Shown: in pieces, positions 22,928 through 35,330 of the stretch
Layout: the number at the start of each line of letters is the position of its first letter
Position numbering within the stretch: the stretch's first letter is position 1
From: Silurus meridionalis
Lineage: Eukaryota; Chordata; Actinopteri; Siluriformes; Siluridae
Length of the DNA: 64,000 nucleotides
Direction of reading: 5' to 3'
Assembly (NCBI RefSeq): GCF_014805685.1
Contig: NC_060902.1
Span: 5,629,286 to 5,693,285, forward strand
Notes under the pieces: model-generated
The model's input: only the letters and a program-made list of their open reading frames with translations
Told to the model about the DNA's origin: nothing
The model's database searches: none
Made by a program: the position numbers and the translations under genes

Positions 22928-23254
22928 TTATGGTTAAAAAAATGGTTTGAGCACCTCTGATCTAGAGGATATGACACTGAGTATCCGATCTGTCCAATCA
23001 GATATGTGATTCCGATTTATGTTCCCACTCCATGGACACACCTACAGTCTATGACGCTTTATTAAGGTGTGAGTTGTTTGTGCTTCCTGAGAACACAGCA
23101 AAGCAGGATCCAATCCGGGATCCTGCAGAGCTGTCCTAGTAGATTTTGTACAACGCCACTGGGAATAGATCCCTCGGGTTATTCTTAATTTCTTACTCCT
23201 CCATCTGTATTATTTTGTTCGAGTCATTCTGCTGGCTCCTTCTATCTGAGGTGG

Positions 23255-23357
23255 ATGTGTCGTCTGGTCTTGGCGTGTGCGGTGTTCGCCGCGTGGGTGT
23301 GCGGCTTCCTGGGACCTGCATCATGCGGTGTTTATTACAATGACCGACCTGTGATCG
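23255..23357 (+). CDS. ggh: ggh exon 1 (signal peptide)
   Basis: Residues 1-34 and one base of codon 35. [18 protein letters not shown] forms the hydrophobic signal; mature-type sequence begins near [11 protein letters not shown]. Donor TCG|GTAAGG. Confidence 0.9.
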
Positions 23358-26300
23358 GTAAGGCGCATCTGTTCCCTGCTCGTGTTTGTCATTGATGCTA
23401 TTTGAGATCCTTCCGCCTTCTGCTGATCTCTCCTTTATAATAATAACTATGCATAGTGCAGCTTCCGCCATTACAGTGGATCTTTACTCAACGGCTTTGA
23501 AATAATATCCCAATAATATTCTGACGTTCCCATTTTGACCTAAATATATATTTCCATCATTTTGTTCATTTGATATAAGAATTCATGTCCACATTTCCTC
23601 ATCTGGTGTCGTTTTAAAGACTTACAGCTCTCCTCAATCGGTTCTCATAGATTTGTTTGAAAGAGCCGATTCGGTATCATCAGTAAAATCGATATATCGA
23701 ATTTTCGGGAATCGTGGGAGTCGATATATCGCGGATAACGATTTTTGGTGTTTGGTGGGAAGGATGTTTTAAAGCATCTTTTGGATGATTTTTTTTTTAT
23801 TTATTTTGGAGCTGATAATTCAATTGTAAAATATTTCATTATGTGGTTACATATTGTCAGGTGTGTGTGTGTGTGTGTGTGTGAGTGTGTTATAATGTTA
23901 CAGTATTAGTATTGTTTTTGGAATTGTGGTGCTCTGGGCAATGACATGCTGGAAAATCGTTCGTCTTGGCAATGTTGTTGATGTTACTTTGGCATATGTC
24001 TTCTACATAAATGTCGTTGAAACCAAGTACATCTCTTCATGGCAGTGATATTCCTTAATTGTATGTTGGACTCCTTTAGCGTACACGATGGTTTTAATGT
24101 TGGGTCTGATTGGTGTGTATATATAATTCTACAGGACGCTCTAGGAAAGTATTAATCTGGTACTGAATATAAGCACTGAGGCTTTAATTCTGGTCTGAAT
24201 CCGAAAATAATTTAGAAAATGCAAAACCACGACCATCAAATTGGAGGAACATCACACAGCAAGACAATGGCCCAAAACACGTTGAAAACTGAACAAAGGA
24301 TTATTGGTTTGTGTTACATTTGCTCACCGAAAAATTGGATGGTCTTCCAACAAATAGGGCTATGTTTTAAGTCGTTGAACACCTCTAGATAGTTGGAATA
24401 AATGACTTTAGTGCCTATAAGTTTGTTCCTTAAAAGTTGATCCCTAATAACTGAGCCAGTGGTGAGAACTCCCTGAGATGGAATAAGGAAGAAACCTTGA
24501 GAAGAACCAGACTCAAAAACCCATCCTTATCTGGGTGTCACAAAATGTCCATTCATTATCAATGTTTTATGATTGATGAGGTCTACTGTTCAGTGATGGG
24601 TGCTTAAATGCATAACATGTTCCTGCAAACTGCGGTCCTAAGCCATTGTAGCAGACTGTTTTTATTAATTACAGTCCAAATCAGTCCTTAAATGTCTCTG
24701 GTGTAAAAAAATGGGCACATGTGCCAGATTGCTACCTGATATTTCTTTTTCACTAATAATTTGATTATTTTATAGGTGTTTTAGCCCAGGAGAACTTGGA
24801 AAGTGATCATGATGCTAAAGGGTCCTCCTATATAGCTGCTTCTTATGTGAAGTTTTTGGAGTCGGCTGGTGCCAGGGTTGTGCCCATAAGGTAGGCTGAA
24901 TATAAGTGACTGTGACCGTTTTATTATATATGTATTTTATCCTGTTACCTTTTTCACCCTTGTTCTCTCTCACGTTCCTTCCTCAGGATAAATGAGACCG
25001 AAGAGGAATATCGCAAACTTTTCTACTCGATAAATGGGTTAGGGTTTACTAAATATAGATATACATATGGCTCACTGGCATTATTTTCCCTCCAAAAAAA
25101 GTGTTCTAATTGGAAGTATTGTGTTCTTCATAACAGATTGTTGCTGCCAGGCGGTGATGTGGATATTGAGGCATCCCAGTTCACTAGAGTGGCCAAGATT
25201 TTCTATGAACTAGCACTCAAGGTTTGATACATTGTCAGGATGGAACATCAAGGATGGAGCTAAAGTCAAATTTGATCAACCTAGTTGCAAAACTCATTAT
25301 GTGACCATCATTAAGTAGCTTGATGATTATAATTCAACAGTTTAGTAACAATATCCAAAATTCCAACTAACTATAGACTGAGTCATTCGGGTGAATTGTT
25401 TCATTAGAATCAGACTTTACTGGTTTACTAGCAAGGTGAGTAAACTTGTACTGAAAATTTCAAACTGGAGGCTAAGTATGCTAGCATGGCAACTATTTTA
25501 CTATGTTGCAGACTACTGAGGTAAATTGTTCTCACTGGTAACACCCAACCAATAACGGTCAAGCTGTAAAACTAGGAGCCAATTCTGAGCCAAGCAGGCA
25601 TGCTAGGTAAACTGCTGTGGTGTGGCGAATTGTTGATCAACTATAACTTAAGCTCTTTTCTTGATTAACCAGAAATATTGTCAATTAAGATTTTCACCAT
25701 TTTGTGCTGATAGACTTGCTGTTTCATTGTAAAAAAAATTAACCCCATTTCCTTTTATTTGTGTTCTCCTTAGGCCAACGATGCTGCTGATTATTTTCCA
25801 ATATGGGGAACTTGTCAGGGCTTCCAACAGCTGACCGTTCTGACCAGCAACAAGAATCTGCTGACATTAACAGACACTAAATCCGTGGCCCTGCCGCTCA
25901 ATTTTGGTCCAGGTTAATGATTAAATTCAATAAATTTTTTATTTGTATAGCACTTTTAACAATGAACATTGTCTCAAAGCAGGTCTCCTGGTGGTCTAGT
26001 GGTTAGGATTCGGCGCTTTCACCGCTGCGGCCCGGGTTCGATCCCCGAACAGGGAACCAACCCCAGCCACTCTTGGTGCCGGTCCCAAGCCCGGATAAAT
26101 GGGGGAGGGTTGCATTAGGAAGGGCATCCAGCGTAAAAACGTGCCAAATCAAACATGTGGATGATCCGCTGTGGCGACCCCTAATGGGAGAAGCCGAAAG
26201 AAAGTTTTATTGTCTCAAAGGAGCTTTACACAGATAATGATCGTATTAGTACAGAAGTTCACTCAGAGACTGCAGCGCGAGGCCGTTAAGTGCTTTATGC

Positions 26301-28982
26301 GTCAGTAGTAGTATTTTATAATCAATGCAAGATTTAATTGGGAGCCAGTGTAGACTGATTAAAACAGTGGTGATTTTCTAGATCTAGTAAGGACCCATGC
26401 CACTGCATTCGGAACTAATTGAAGCTTATTTATGCACTTACTCCAACACCCAGACAGTAAAGCATTACAGTAGTCTAATCTTGATGTAACTATGCTTTTT
26501 ATATCTCAAGTCTTTCTACTAAATTTGAACGTCAACTATGTATAATTTCACATTTTTTCTTGTTTTTATTTACTTTTATTTTTGAATGATTCTGATCCAC
26601 CTTGTTTCAGTGAATAGAAATGGAAATCTTTGTTTATTCACATCCATTCTTTAGAATTTTATTGCTTGGTTTATTAACAGGACATGAGGCAGACTGTAAC
26701 TGTAGCTATATCTCTTTACTTCTTATTAAACAGGTGCACAGAACAGCAGGATGTTCAAGAACATCCCAAAGGACCTCCTTCACTCCCTTTCGTCTGAGAA
26801 CATCACATCCAACTTTCACAGCTGGAGCTTGTCTATACAGGTAGCATTGAGATTGTATTTCGATACAAGCACAGTCAAGTTTATAGAGAGAACAGATCAA
26901 TATCTCTTGAAATGTGCTTCCTGCCAACAGAATTTCACCCGCAATGCTAAAATCAAGCGATTCTACAAAATCCTAACCACAAATACAGACGGGAAGAAGG
27001 AATTCGTTTCCACCATGGAAGGTGAGAACGCCGGATGAAACCTGGGAACAGGACAGTTGTTCATGTTGGTGACTTTGTTTAAAATCTATTCTAAGTTGAT
27101 CGATCAGAAATTGTAAAAAGATCAATCAGTTTCAATGGGAAAAGCATTTTGTATATTTACAACATTTACTGGGCCATATTTATTTCCCGAGTACAATTAT
27201 ATTTGCCTTTTTTGGCCCCCACCAGCTACTAAGGATGGAATTACACTGTACATATTTGAAGGATTTTGCTGTCAAAGCAAAAACTATACATTTGAGATTG
27301 AGTCTGATGGTCAAACGCAGCTGGCAACATTTTTTGCTACTGCCCATAGTTCTTGATTAAAATGTGACTGCTGTGACGTTCTAAAAGCCAATAATGTGAC
27401 CGCATAGGATAAGATAAAAAACCATCAGCTCCATCTATAATGACTTCTATCACTTAACGTGACCCCTTTTTCTGCACAAGCTCTCTAATATATCACACTG
27501 ATTGTTATTGGAAAAAAATAAAAGAATTATTTTAATGGCAGGTCTATTAACAAAGCCTGAAACGTTAGAAACCCAAATCGATTGGATTAAGTAAATTATA
27601 TAAATAAATAATTTATTCCCATTTGTCCCACCTAAGCAATGTTAAAAGTAAACCATACTTATTTATGCAAATGTAGCTCATTTGTTACTCTAATTTTTTT
27701 TATTATTTAAAAAAAAAACCCTATCATTTGCACATCATGAGAAACTGGAAGAATTTGTTTATATAATTTTTCTGTTCCAGTGGAGGTAAAATGTAGCTAC
27801 CTTTAGTTTAGTGTGCAATAAATTGTGCAAAACAATTATCATAAATATAATAAATATTAAAGTTGTATATTTTTAGCTTTTTCCCATGATTTGGATTTGT
27901 TAGATGTTGCCAATTGTATGATGGGGGGAAAAAATTCACTGTTTCACTGCTACTATTTAGTGCAGGACTTGGAAACACAATTTTTCAAAAAACTATTCAA
28001 ATTAAGACAAAATAGTAGATTATTCTTGAGAAAAGATTTTCATAAATGTATGCTTAATACTGAAGCGGTGGACACACAACTGTCTGCTTGCATCATTCAC
28101 ACGTTATTTATTTTTTTCCGCAGCCTACCGATACCCGTTCTATGCTGTCCAGTGGCACCCTGAGAAAAGCCCATTTGAGTGGATAGACAAGCCAGGCATG
28201 GTCCACGCCATGTCAGCCATTAGAGCCTCCTTCTACACCGCAAGCTTCTTTGTGTCTGAAGGTTTGTTGAATTTGGTTTTATTTGCTGAAGTTTTTTTTT
28301 GTTTTTTAAATCAATTTCATGCTTTTATCCATTAGCACTTGTCCTCTTAAAAAAAATTGAATAAATTGCTAAGAATCAGTTTCTATTCAATAATATTTAA
28401 CAACTTTTTTATTATTATTATTATTTATGACTAACTCTGGCCACTCCTGCATTTAGGTTTTTATTGTATTATACAAAATTATAAAAAAACCTCCATAATT
28501 CTGTCCACAGTCAGTTTTTACTTAAGATTGATTGATTGATTGATTGATTATTGAATGAATAAAATAATAGATGGAATAATTAACAGATGAGTGGATGAAT
28601 GAACGAATCACAAGTATGTCATATAGTTTAATGCAAGAACCCAGTACACTCCTTCATGTTCATGAAGAAATGTTTAGCTTTCTAATTTCTCTTACCATAT
28701 AATAAACTCTTACCATACACACAGTCCTCTGAGGGGGGCTGGGGGGCAATAGTTTCACAAGTGCTTTCACCATCTTTACTGCATTGTGATTTGATCGTAA
28801 AATCTTATTTAAAAACAAAGATCTGCTGTTTGACCAAGTATTTTTCTCCTCTAATTGCAGCTATGAAAAGCCAGCACCGATTTCCTACACAGGCCGACGA
28901 GGAGAAGGCGCTTATTTACAACTACATTCCTGTTTTTAAAGGCGTGAACAGCATCTTCATTCAGAACTACTATTTTGATTAG
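23255..28982 (+). CDS. ggh: Gamma-glutamyl hydrolase
   Basis: Lysosomal or secreted cysteine hydrolase (peptidase family C26, class I glutamine amidotransferase fold) that trims gamma-linked glutamates from folate and antifolate polyglutamates. Exons: 23255-23357, 24776-24890, 24987-25037, 25137-25221, 25774-25912, 26734-26840, 26931-27021, 28124-28261, 28861-28982. They join without a frame break to 316 residues; human GGH has 318. A hydrophobic signal peptide covers about residues 1-24. The nucleophile is Cys132 in WGTCQGFQ, the partner His242 in QWHPEK; substrate-loop motif LLLPGGDVD is at 91-99. Sequons at N75, N187 and N201. It looks intact and functional. Start chosen as the first in-frame ATG giving a signal peptide. 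Introns 1 and 5 hold palindromes and a nested SINE. Confidence 0.96.
23861..23891. repeat. (GT)n microsatellite in ggh intron 1
   Basis: About 15 GT units with one interruption. Confidence 0.9.
24776..24890 (+). CDS. ggh: ggh exon 2
   Basis: Codes [20 protein letters not shown] to VVPIR, with the conserved [16 protein letters not shown] stretch. Acceptor TTTATAG, donor AAG|GTAGGC, enters phase 1 and leaves phase 2. Confidence 0.93.
24987..25037 (+). CDS. ggh: ggh exon 3
   Basis: Only 51 bases: [17 protein letters not shown]. Acceptor TTCCTCAG, donor ATGG|GTTAGG. Sequon N75-E-T. Confidence 0.92.
25137..25221 (+). CDS. ggh: ggh exon 4
   Basis: Codes [19 protein letters not shown] to YELALK. 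Carries the PGG oxyanion-side loop. Acceptor ATAACAG, donor AAG|GTTTGA, leaves phase 0. Confidence 0.94.
25774..25912 (+). CDS. ggh: ggh exon 5 (nucleophile)
   Basis: Codes [18 protein letters not shown] and onward to LPLNFGP; holds catalytic Cys132. Acceptor CTCCTTAG, donor CAG|GTTAAT. Confidence 0.95.
25930..26490. repeat. Older dispersed repeat split by the SINE
   Basis: TTTTATTTGTATAGCACTTT left of the SINE and GGAGCTTTACACAGATAATG right of it are continuous when the SINE is removed. TTGGGAGCCAGTGTAGACTG and ATTACAGTAGTCTAATC belong to a widespread teleost repeat. Confidence 0.6.
25980..26208 (+). mobile_element. tRNA-Glu-derived SINE in ggh intron 5
   Basis: Head resembles tRNA-Glu with A box TGGTCTAGTGG and B box GGTTCGATCC; body includes GGGCATCCAGCGTAAAAACG; tail GATCCGCTGTGGCGACCCCT is the LINE 3' end. 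Perfect 12-bp target duplication ATTGTCTCAAAG at 25968-25979 and 26209-26220. Confidence 0.93.
26734..26840 (+). CDS. ggh: ggh exon 6
   Basis: Codes [20 protein letters not shown] to FHSWSLSIQ, with sequon N187-I-T. Acceptor TTAAACAG, donor CAG|GTAGCA. Confidence 0.94.
26931..27021 (+). CDS. ggh: ggh exon 7
   Basis: Codes [20 protein letters not shown] to STMEG-type end (FVSTME). Acceptor CCAACAG only 90 bases after the previous exon; donor GAAG|GTGAGA. Confidence 0.93.
28124..28261 (+). CDS. ggh: ggh exon 8 (catalytic His)
   Basis: Codes [19 protein letters not shown] and onward to SFFVSE; holds His242 and Glu244 of the HPE motif. Acceptor TTCCGCAG, donor AAG|GTTTGT. Confidence 0.95.
28861..28982 (+). 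CDS. ggh: ggh exon 9 (C-terminus)
   Basis: Codes [20 protein letters not shown] through IFIQNYYFD and stop TAG. Acceptor AATTGCAG. Confidence 0.94.
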
Positions 28983-29623
28983 ACCCGAGTTGATATTTAC
29001 TACGGAAGTCGTAAGAGGCCATGCGTTATACATTTTTTTTCTCTTTCTTTTCTCGTGATCACGACTAAATTTGTTGTGATCTTGACATAAACACTGTTTC
29101 GCTGCCTTTAGAACAAGCTCTAATGCAGAATACACAGAAAAGTACTGATCACAAGGAAACAATGTTTATGTCGATCATGAGGCGATTAAGTAGTGATCAC
29201 AAGAAAAATACGTTATAACGCAAGACCTCTTAGAACTTGCGTAATTTCCTTTCTTTTATGTCTGTGTTTTTTTTGTCGGACCAGCAGCATGTTCACTGTA
29301 GTCAGTTGCAAATAAGCGAGATTTTTTTTTTTTTAACAGAATCTCACAATCTATCACGCCTGAATGTTTTTAGGGGTCTCTTTTGCACTTTTTTTGCTTC
29401 TTGCTCGTTTTAACGAATTTGAGCAGGTAATTGTTGCATGCTTTAAGATGCTCTTTGTATGTACTGCAGCAGTCCGATGTGAGTAGTTTAGCGACACTGT
29501 ATTAGATCTGAGGTTGTTCAGCCTGTAGGTTCCTCTGATTAAGACAATCTTATAAGAAATCTTGCTCGTATTCTTGACTCTACTCATTTAATCGGCAGGT
29601 TACATTGTTACACCACAATGCAG

Positions 29624-29629
29624 AATAAA
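29624..29629 (+). terminator. ggh: ggh polyadenylation signal
   Basis: AATAAA about 640 bases past the stop, before the mariner/repeat block begins. Gives a 3' UTR of about 0.65 kb; inferred from position. Confidence 0.45.
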
Positions 29630-29799
29630 CAGAAGCAGGAAAACTTTTAAAAGCATGTCCTGTGTCATTCGATTTTTTTATTATTATAGACTGATTAATG
29701 CAAAACTCTTATTAGTAGCAACATATGACCATGGATATAATTTAATGATTACAATAGTGCAGTCTGTTTCATTATTTGTGCACACACATTTTGTTTGAA

Positions 29800-29877
29800 C
29801 ATACAAGGTGGTAGCAAAATTTCGAGACTAGCACACCACAGATCCAGTCGCTTTCTCCATATGTCCTCACTCAGATG
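29800..29877 (-). mobile_element. Mariner-like relic, one end
   Basis: Begins ACATACAAGGTGGTAGCAAA; the minus strand reads LSEDIWRKRLDLWCASLE. Continues at 31030 after an inserted element. Confidence 0.6.
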
Positions 29878-31029
29878 TACAGTGGCCGAAAAGTACAAAA
29901 CACATGAACAAATTAGAAAACTAACAAATGCAAAAAAAAAATTTGCATAACCGAAAACACATTAACAAATCAGAAAACGTAACAATTCAGACAAACCGGA
30001 AAAGGTAGGTATAGTTTGTGGACCGATAATTGGATGAGACACCTGTTATTCAAGATATACAGGAAGTACAACAGTGTTTTTCTTTTATTATTTATTTATT
30101 TATTTATTAAGCAATTAACCATATACAAACAACGTGGGAATAACAAGTACAATTTACATTTAACAGGTGCATGAAAATACAAATATATACACATATTTAG
30201 GGGAAAGTGGAAAAAATGGATAAATAAAATTTATAATAAAATAATATGTAGAAAAAGGATACAAATAAACAGGGCTATGGCTAGGGTTTATTCTGTAAAT
30301 CCTATTTTTCTATAAAGGGCAAAAGATTTATTGCATTTCTATTTTTAATCACTTTAAGGGCTTTTTTGTATAAACTCAATAAACTCATTATAAAATGCAA
30401 ACAAACATTGGTTTCACTTTCAAGTATTTCGATTTGTGTAAATAAAATTTTCCCATCAGAAGTATATTATTAACAAGTCAGTCGTCTTTGTTATTGTTCA
30501 TTACAAATCCAAAGATAATGTCCTTTACAGTGAAATTTCTTAAATGGGAAACCTTTGAGTAAAGCCAGTTATAGATATCAGACCATAAAGCGTCTGAAGT
30601 AACAGTCTGCAGCAGGAGAAAGTTGGAATGTATGTGTAAAAGTGTACAAACTAATCTTTATGTCATGATATACTGCAGTATCTCCAACATCACTGCATAT
30701 GAATGTCCTTCCTCAAAGTAGCTTGGAATTAATTACATCTTCTCCTTGCTTGCTTATGTTTACTTCTGTTATTTTCTTATATTTAAAGGTGCACTAATCG
30801 AAATAAAAAATAGTTTGAAGTTAACGGAGAACTTTACACATGTACAAGAAACAACATAAGATTTCATACTTCCAGTATATCTCGAATGACAGGTGTCTCG
30901 TCCAATGATCGGTAAGTCCATTCACAAACTATACTTACCTTTTCCGGTTTGTCTGAATTGTCGTTGTATTTTCAGATTTGTTTTTTTGTTTTCTAATTTG
31001 TTTGTGTTTTGCACTTCTCGGCCACTGTA
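29878..31029. mobile_element. 1.15-kb inverted-repeat DNA transposon inserted in mariner relic
   Basis: Ends TACAGTGGCCGAAAAGT and CGGCCACTGTA lead into imperfect inverted arms of about 165 bp each (e.g. CAAACCGGAAAAGGTA and TACCTTTTCCGGTTTG). Flanked by a perfect 6-bp duplication CAGATG at 29872-29877 and 31030-31035. The AT-rich middle codes nothing. The TAC...GTA ends and 6-bp duplication recall the IS3EU superfamily; that assignment is from memory. Confidence 0.8.
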
Positions 31030-31600
31030 CAGATGCCTTAAAACCTAGCGGTAGAACTCGTTATTGGTGGTCTGGCCCTAGGGGATGCATTCTCGACGCA
31101 CAATGCCACGAATGTCCAAAAAGACGATTAACGTGCACTCGGTCAAGCTGCTGACCTGCCTTGCCTTTTTGGGTTGTGAAGATGCGTGAGGACTGTGTTT
31201 CTTCATCTCAGAGTCATACCCTTACACCCAAGTTTCGTCACTAGTAACGATCCTCAACATGAAGGACGGGTCATTCACAACACGCGTGTTGTCCGTCTGC
31301 TCCTGGGTCAGCAGCCTGGGGACGGACTTGGCAGCAACATGGCGCATGTTCAAATCACACGTAAAGATTTCCTGGACTGTTGTAGGACATTCCGACGATA
31401 GCAGCAAATGTTGTGGATTGATCTTCGACAGTCATCCTTCATTTTCCTAGGTTAAGCGTCTTAAAGGACTTCCTGATCTCTTGTCCTCATACAGTGATGT
31501 TGTTTTGCTCTGGAAGCGCATGTGCCACTCAAAACACCTCAAACAACTAATTGCAACATCGCCATAAACTTGCCGATTCATGTCAGACGTCTCTGTGGCA
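31030..31600 (-). mobile_element. Mariner-like transposase relic
   Basis: Minus-strand frames read VYGDVAISCLRCFEWHMRFQ, LNMRHVAAKSVPRLLTQEQT and SFMLRIVTSDETWV, corresponding to the helix-turn-helix region and first catalytic Asp region of mariner. Many stops and frameshifts; dead. Confidence 0.78.
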
Positions 31601-32100
31601 GACATTGTACATGATGAAATCATAGATGGTAATGCATGTGGTCAGAATAGCAGCGGTCGCAAAGCTCCAGATGTACACAGGATGATGTCTGTTGGCACAC
31701 TGACTTGGTCGGTGCTCCCTGTGACTGTGCATGCAGCCTTGTGCTGCCATCTGTTGGTATGTTACAAAACTAAACTCTGATGTTTTTCTCCTGCTAGTGG
31801 AAAAACAAATGACCACTTTATGTCTGATATGTTAAGTCTCTATAATGCTCATATTTCTCTCATATATAAAAAAAAAAAGAAGCTTTTTTACAGAGTGTCA
31901 ATCCTGCAGTTGAGTGCAACCTACGTTACACACTGCCATGCACAAAACATTGCACCAGAATAGTAGGTGTATTTGATTTGTCCACAGGGTGGCGGTGTTG
32001 TATACAAAATTTAAAACATGTCTGACAAACTATTATCCCCAACTAACCCCTTCCTCCAACAAATCACCATTCTTAAACACAAGATTGGTTTCTGTGAACA

Positions 32101-35100
32101 TTTATTGTCTTGCATTTCAAAAACGGTCAAACCTAAACTTACAATAAATAACAATGAGTTCGGAGTTTGTCTGTACAAACGGTCCATACAAAGCGGTTAA
32201 GAGGATCTCCATACAAAGCATTCAAGATAAACATCAAAATAAAAAATAACAGTGCAGTTGCAAACAAAGCTGTACGGTTACAGTAGTAGAGTACCAAAAA
32301 AACCCTATGCTTACTCTATGATTATCAAGATCAAGCCTGTTCTAGATCTCTGATGTGATCAATCAGCTTTTTTTATTATTATTATTACAATACAGGTAAT
32401 AGCGTACAGAAAATGGATATAATGAACTATCCAAGACATCTAGCTTTGCAATAACCACGGTTTGGATCGTTTTAATACTGCCAACGTCTGATATGTGCTT
32501 CGGATATATTACTATAACGGCATAATATCATGCACATTAAATCAGTACATTACATACAAACTGTCAACTGTCATATAGATAAAGCAGGTGGTTTAGTAAA
32601 ACAGGAACAATCAATATAGTGTAACATCACAACTGTAGTAACTAGTAAATAAAGATCAGTTACAGATAGCTTAACACGGAAATATTGATTACCATGTGAC
32701 GTTTAACGTGTGGAGCCATATGTACAAACGAAATGATTTCACCAAAAATATACTTTCTCTATTAGGCAGAATTTGTACAGCTCTACTTAACTGAAGCTTT
32801 ATTTACTATTGTATTCATTTCTCACGTAGCCGAATAGGACTTGCACCCAAAATCTAGCTGGAATCTATTCGATGATGTGGTTTTAGAAGATAGTATGACT
32901 TACTGTCAGGTGTGTCTGTCAGACATATGCTATCAGAGCTAAGCATTTTTACTCTTGTACAAGGATTTAATGTTTAGTTCACAATTCATAGAATTATCAT
33001 CTGATTATTTGTACACAAAAAACCTCAAGGCAGCTGATTTTGAAATCGATGCTGTGACAGAATGGAGCTGATTACCATCCAGCTAAGACTTCATGAAACC
33101 AGCAACAGTCAAATGATTACAAGGAGCAAAACACTGACTGGATCTGAGCTCCAATTGCTACTTGATAAAATTCTTTTAACCATAATATCAGAAATTTTCA
33201 TGACGTGTAATCATCCGTAACTGAGATGATGTCGTCACGACTGTAGTACGCATGAACGAGGTGGATAATCGATTTATCATCTCCCCCAAAAAACATACAC
33301 GGTTTAGAACAGTTGACAGAACTACAAGTTTTTGGGTTGAAATGAATGATTCTTTAACAACAATGGGTAAACCCAGTCGGTCTTTACAGACTAAAAACAC
33401 TTAAAACATTTAAAGAAATAATGAATACACTGGAGTATCTGTCTTAAAGCATATATGTGTAATAGCTGCCCCACTTCATTCTTCATTATGCCAACAATGA
33501 AACGTTAGAGAACACTGCATTCCTCTGCCTCAACAGCTTCATCGTTTTCTTAGATTTTCGGTTGCCATCTAATATTATGACAAGTCATCACTTGTTTCTC
33601 TAATCTACTAGACAAATATCACCATGTGGCTAAACAGTTGTACAGGCGGCCATTTTGGACAAATAGATCCTGTTAGCTGTGTGTGGTATCAATCCTCATC
33701 CTTGAACCTGCTGACAAACATCTGAAGGCCAAATTGTTACACAAGTTCTGATTTTCACACAATATTAAGTTTCATTCGAAATGTCATTTAAAACTAACAC
33801 AAATTTGTCTATGTATGTGTTATGGAAATAAAGTTTTGGGTGAAAAGATTTCTGTAAAACTCCCTGATGGGGCATCTGTCCATCCAAATTAAAGCTACTT
33901 CCAACACTGAGACAAGCCTTTGTTAATCATCAATTTTATTTGAATGTATCCATGTAGTACACAGTGTGTTGTCAAGAAATACTACATGCTGTAATGAATA
34001 TTTCCATAATCAGGACATCGTAACCGATCTTTATTGTGCCCTGATTGTTATGCTGTAATTAGAGCTATGTGAAAGAAAGTGTGACAAATAATACCAGTAT
34101 GATCTGTTATGCTGAAGTGACTACACTGTAAACCACAGGGAACGGTTTTCACTTTATATAGACCAGCAGTCATTAAAGTTCAACTCAGATTTTCTTCAAC
34201 GTAATCCCTGCCCACTGCATTTGTACCTGCATTAAATACCACAGAAAATACATTTCTTTTGTACAGTAATCAAGAGCAGTCGCTGAATCCCATTTTAGAA
34301 CCATTGATACAATGTTCTCCCTGTGTACTGGTGGATTTCCTAAATGTATTCCAGTTTCCTCCCACCTAAAGGCATGTCTGTAGGTGGACCGGCTACCCTG
34401 AATCACACGAGTTTCTCGTAAACTGTTTTTTCTTTCTTTTCGTTCTTTCATAATGCAAAACGTGGTAATTAGATACACACAGATGTATTGGACATTATGT
34501 CAAAAATGACTGGGGTATTAATTTAAAGGTTGCAAAAATGCACCAAACGCCGGCATCCACTCATTCTTAAATGTTTGCTCTACCTCCATTTTGCCATTAA
34601 GATGAAAAAACACTCAAACAAAAATGAAATGTTTAAGTGCGTGTTTTAAATGTAAGCCCTGTGCAGTACATCTTTTTACAGTAAATATGTGTGAGACCAC
34701 TCTGTAAATGAGTGGCAACTACGAGAACCTTAACTATAACACTGAAAACAAAGAACACTGAAAAACATCTCATTTGTAGAGAGGCCATTCCAACAAGCGA
34801 TTAAAGAGCCAGGTTCAAGGCCAGCTGGCTGCAACTTTACCATGTTAAAACACACTGCGCTAATGTACTGCTTGGAAAATTGCACTAGATGCATTCATAC
34901 GAAAAGAAAACAGGATATGCGTGTACTGTAAAGCAAGTTGAGATACATTATTATGCATTAAAGATCCTACAGAATACTGCTATCCTGTGGAGTTCTGACA
35001 GTGCAAGACTTACTGAATCTGGCAGGTTTTTCCATACATGTTTCTAGTAGCTTTGCACCCTGGAACGAAACTGTCCTCTATTAGTACGGCTAACTTTTTT

Positions 35101-35330
35101 TTTTAACGAGGCCTCTTTGCGCTTGCACTGTTAATCAACCCACAGCACTCTGATTGAACATGAACGTGCTTTCACTGGTGCAGATAAATAAAAGACCGTA
35201 CAAGCCAAAGACAATTACTCTAAATATTCAGCAGGTAGTTGGAAAAAAAAAAAGCTGTGGTATTCTGTGCCCTGATGGAATACCTTACTTTTCTAACAAT
35301 TTTTCCGCTCGCACTTTGATCTGCTCCTTA
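32101..35330 (-). other. podxl2: Probable podxl2 3' untranslated region
   Basis: About 3.2 kb past the stop without any transposon I recognise, unlike the rest of the window. Possible AATAAA signals on the minus strand lie at 32101-32106 and near 33935. A repeat-free stretch of this length fits a selected 3' UTR; the exact end is a guess. Confidence 0.45.

Noticed and set aside
25984..26056. A tRNA-Glu gene (TTC anticodon loop)
   Set aside because: A and B boxes and the anticodon stem are good, but the acceptor stem is mismatched, and the sequence is continuous with a SINE body, a LINE tail and a target duplication. It is the SINE head.
26620..27038. Continuous plus-strand frame across ggh exons 6 and 7
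   Set aside because: The intron between them is short and happens to lack stops, but good GT-AG sites and the protein family both require its removal.
31186..31450. Plus-strand frames of about 65-70 codons
   Set aside because: They are antisense to the mariner transposase relic.
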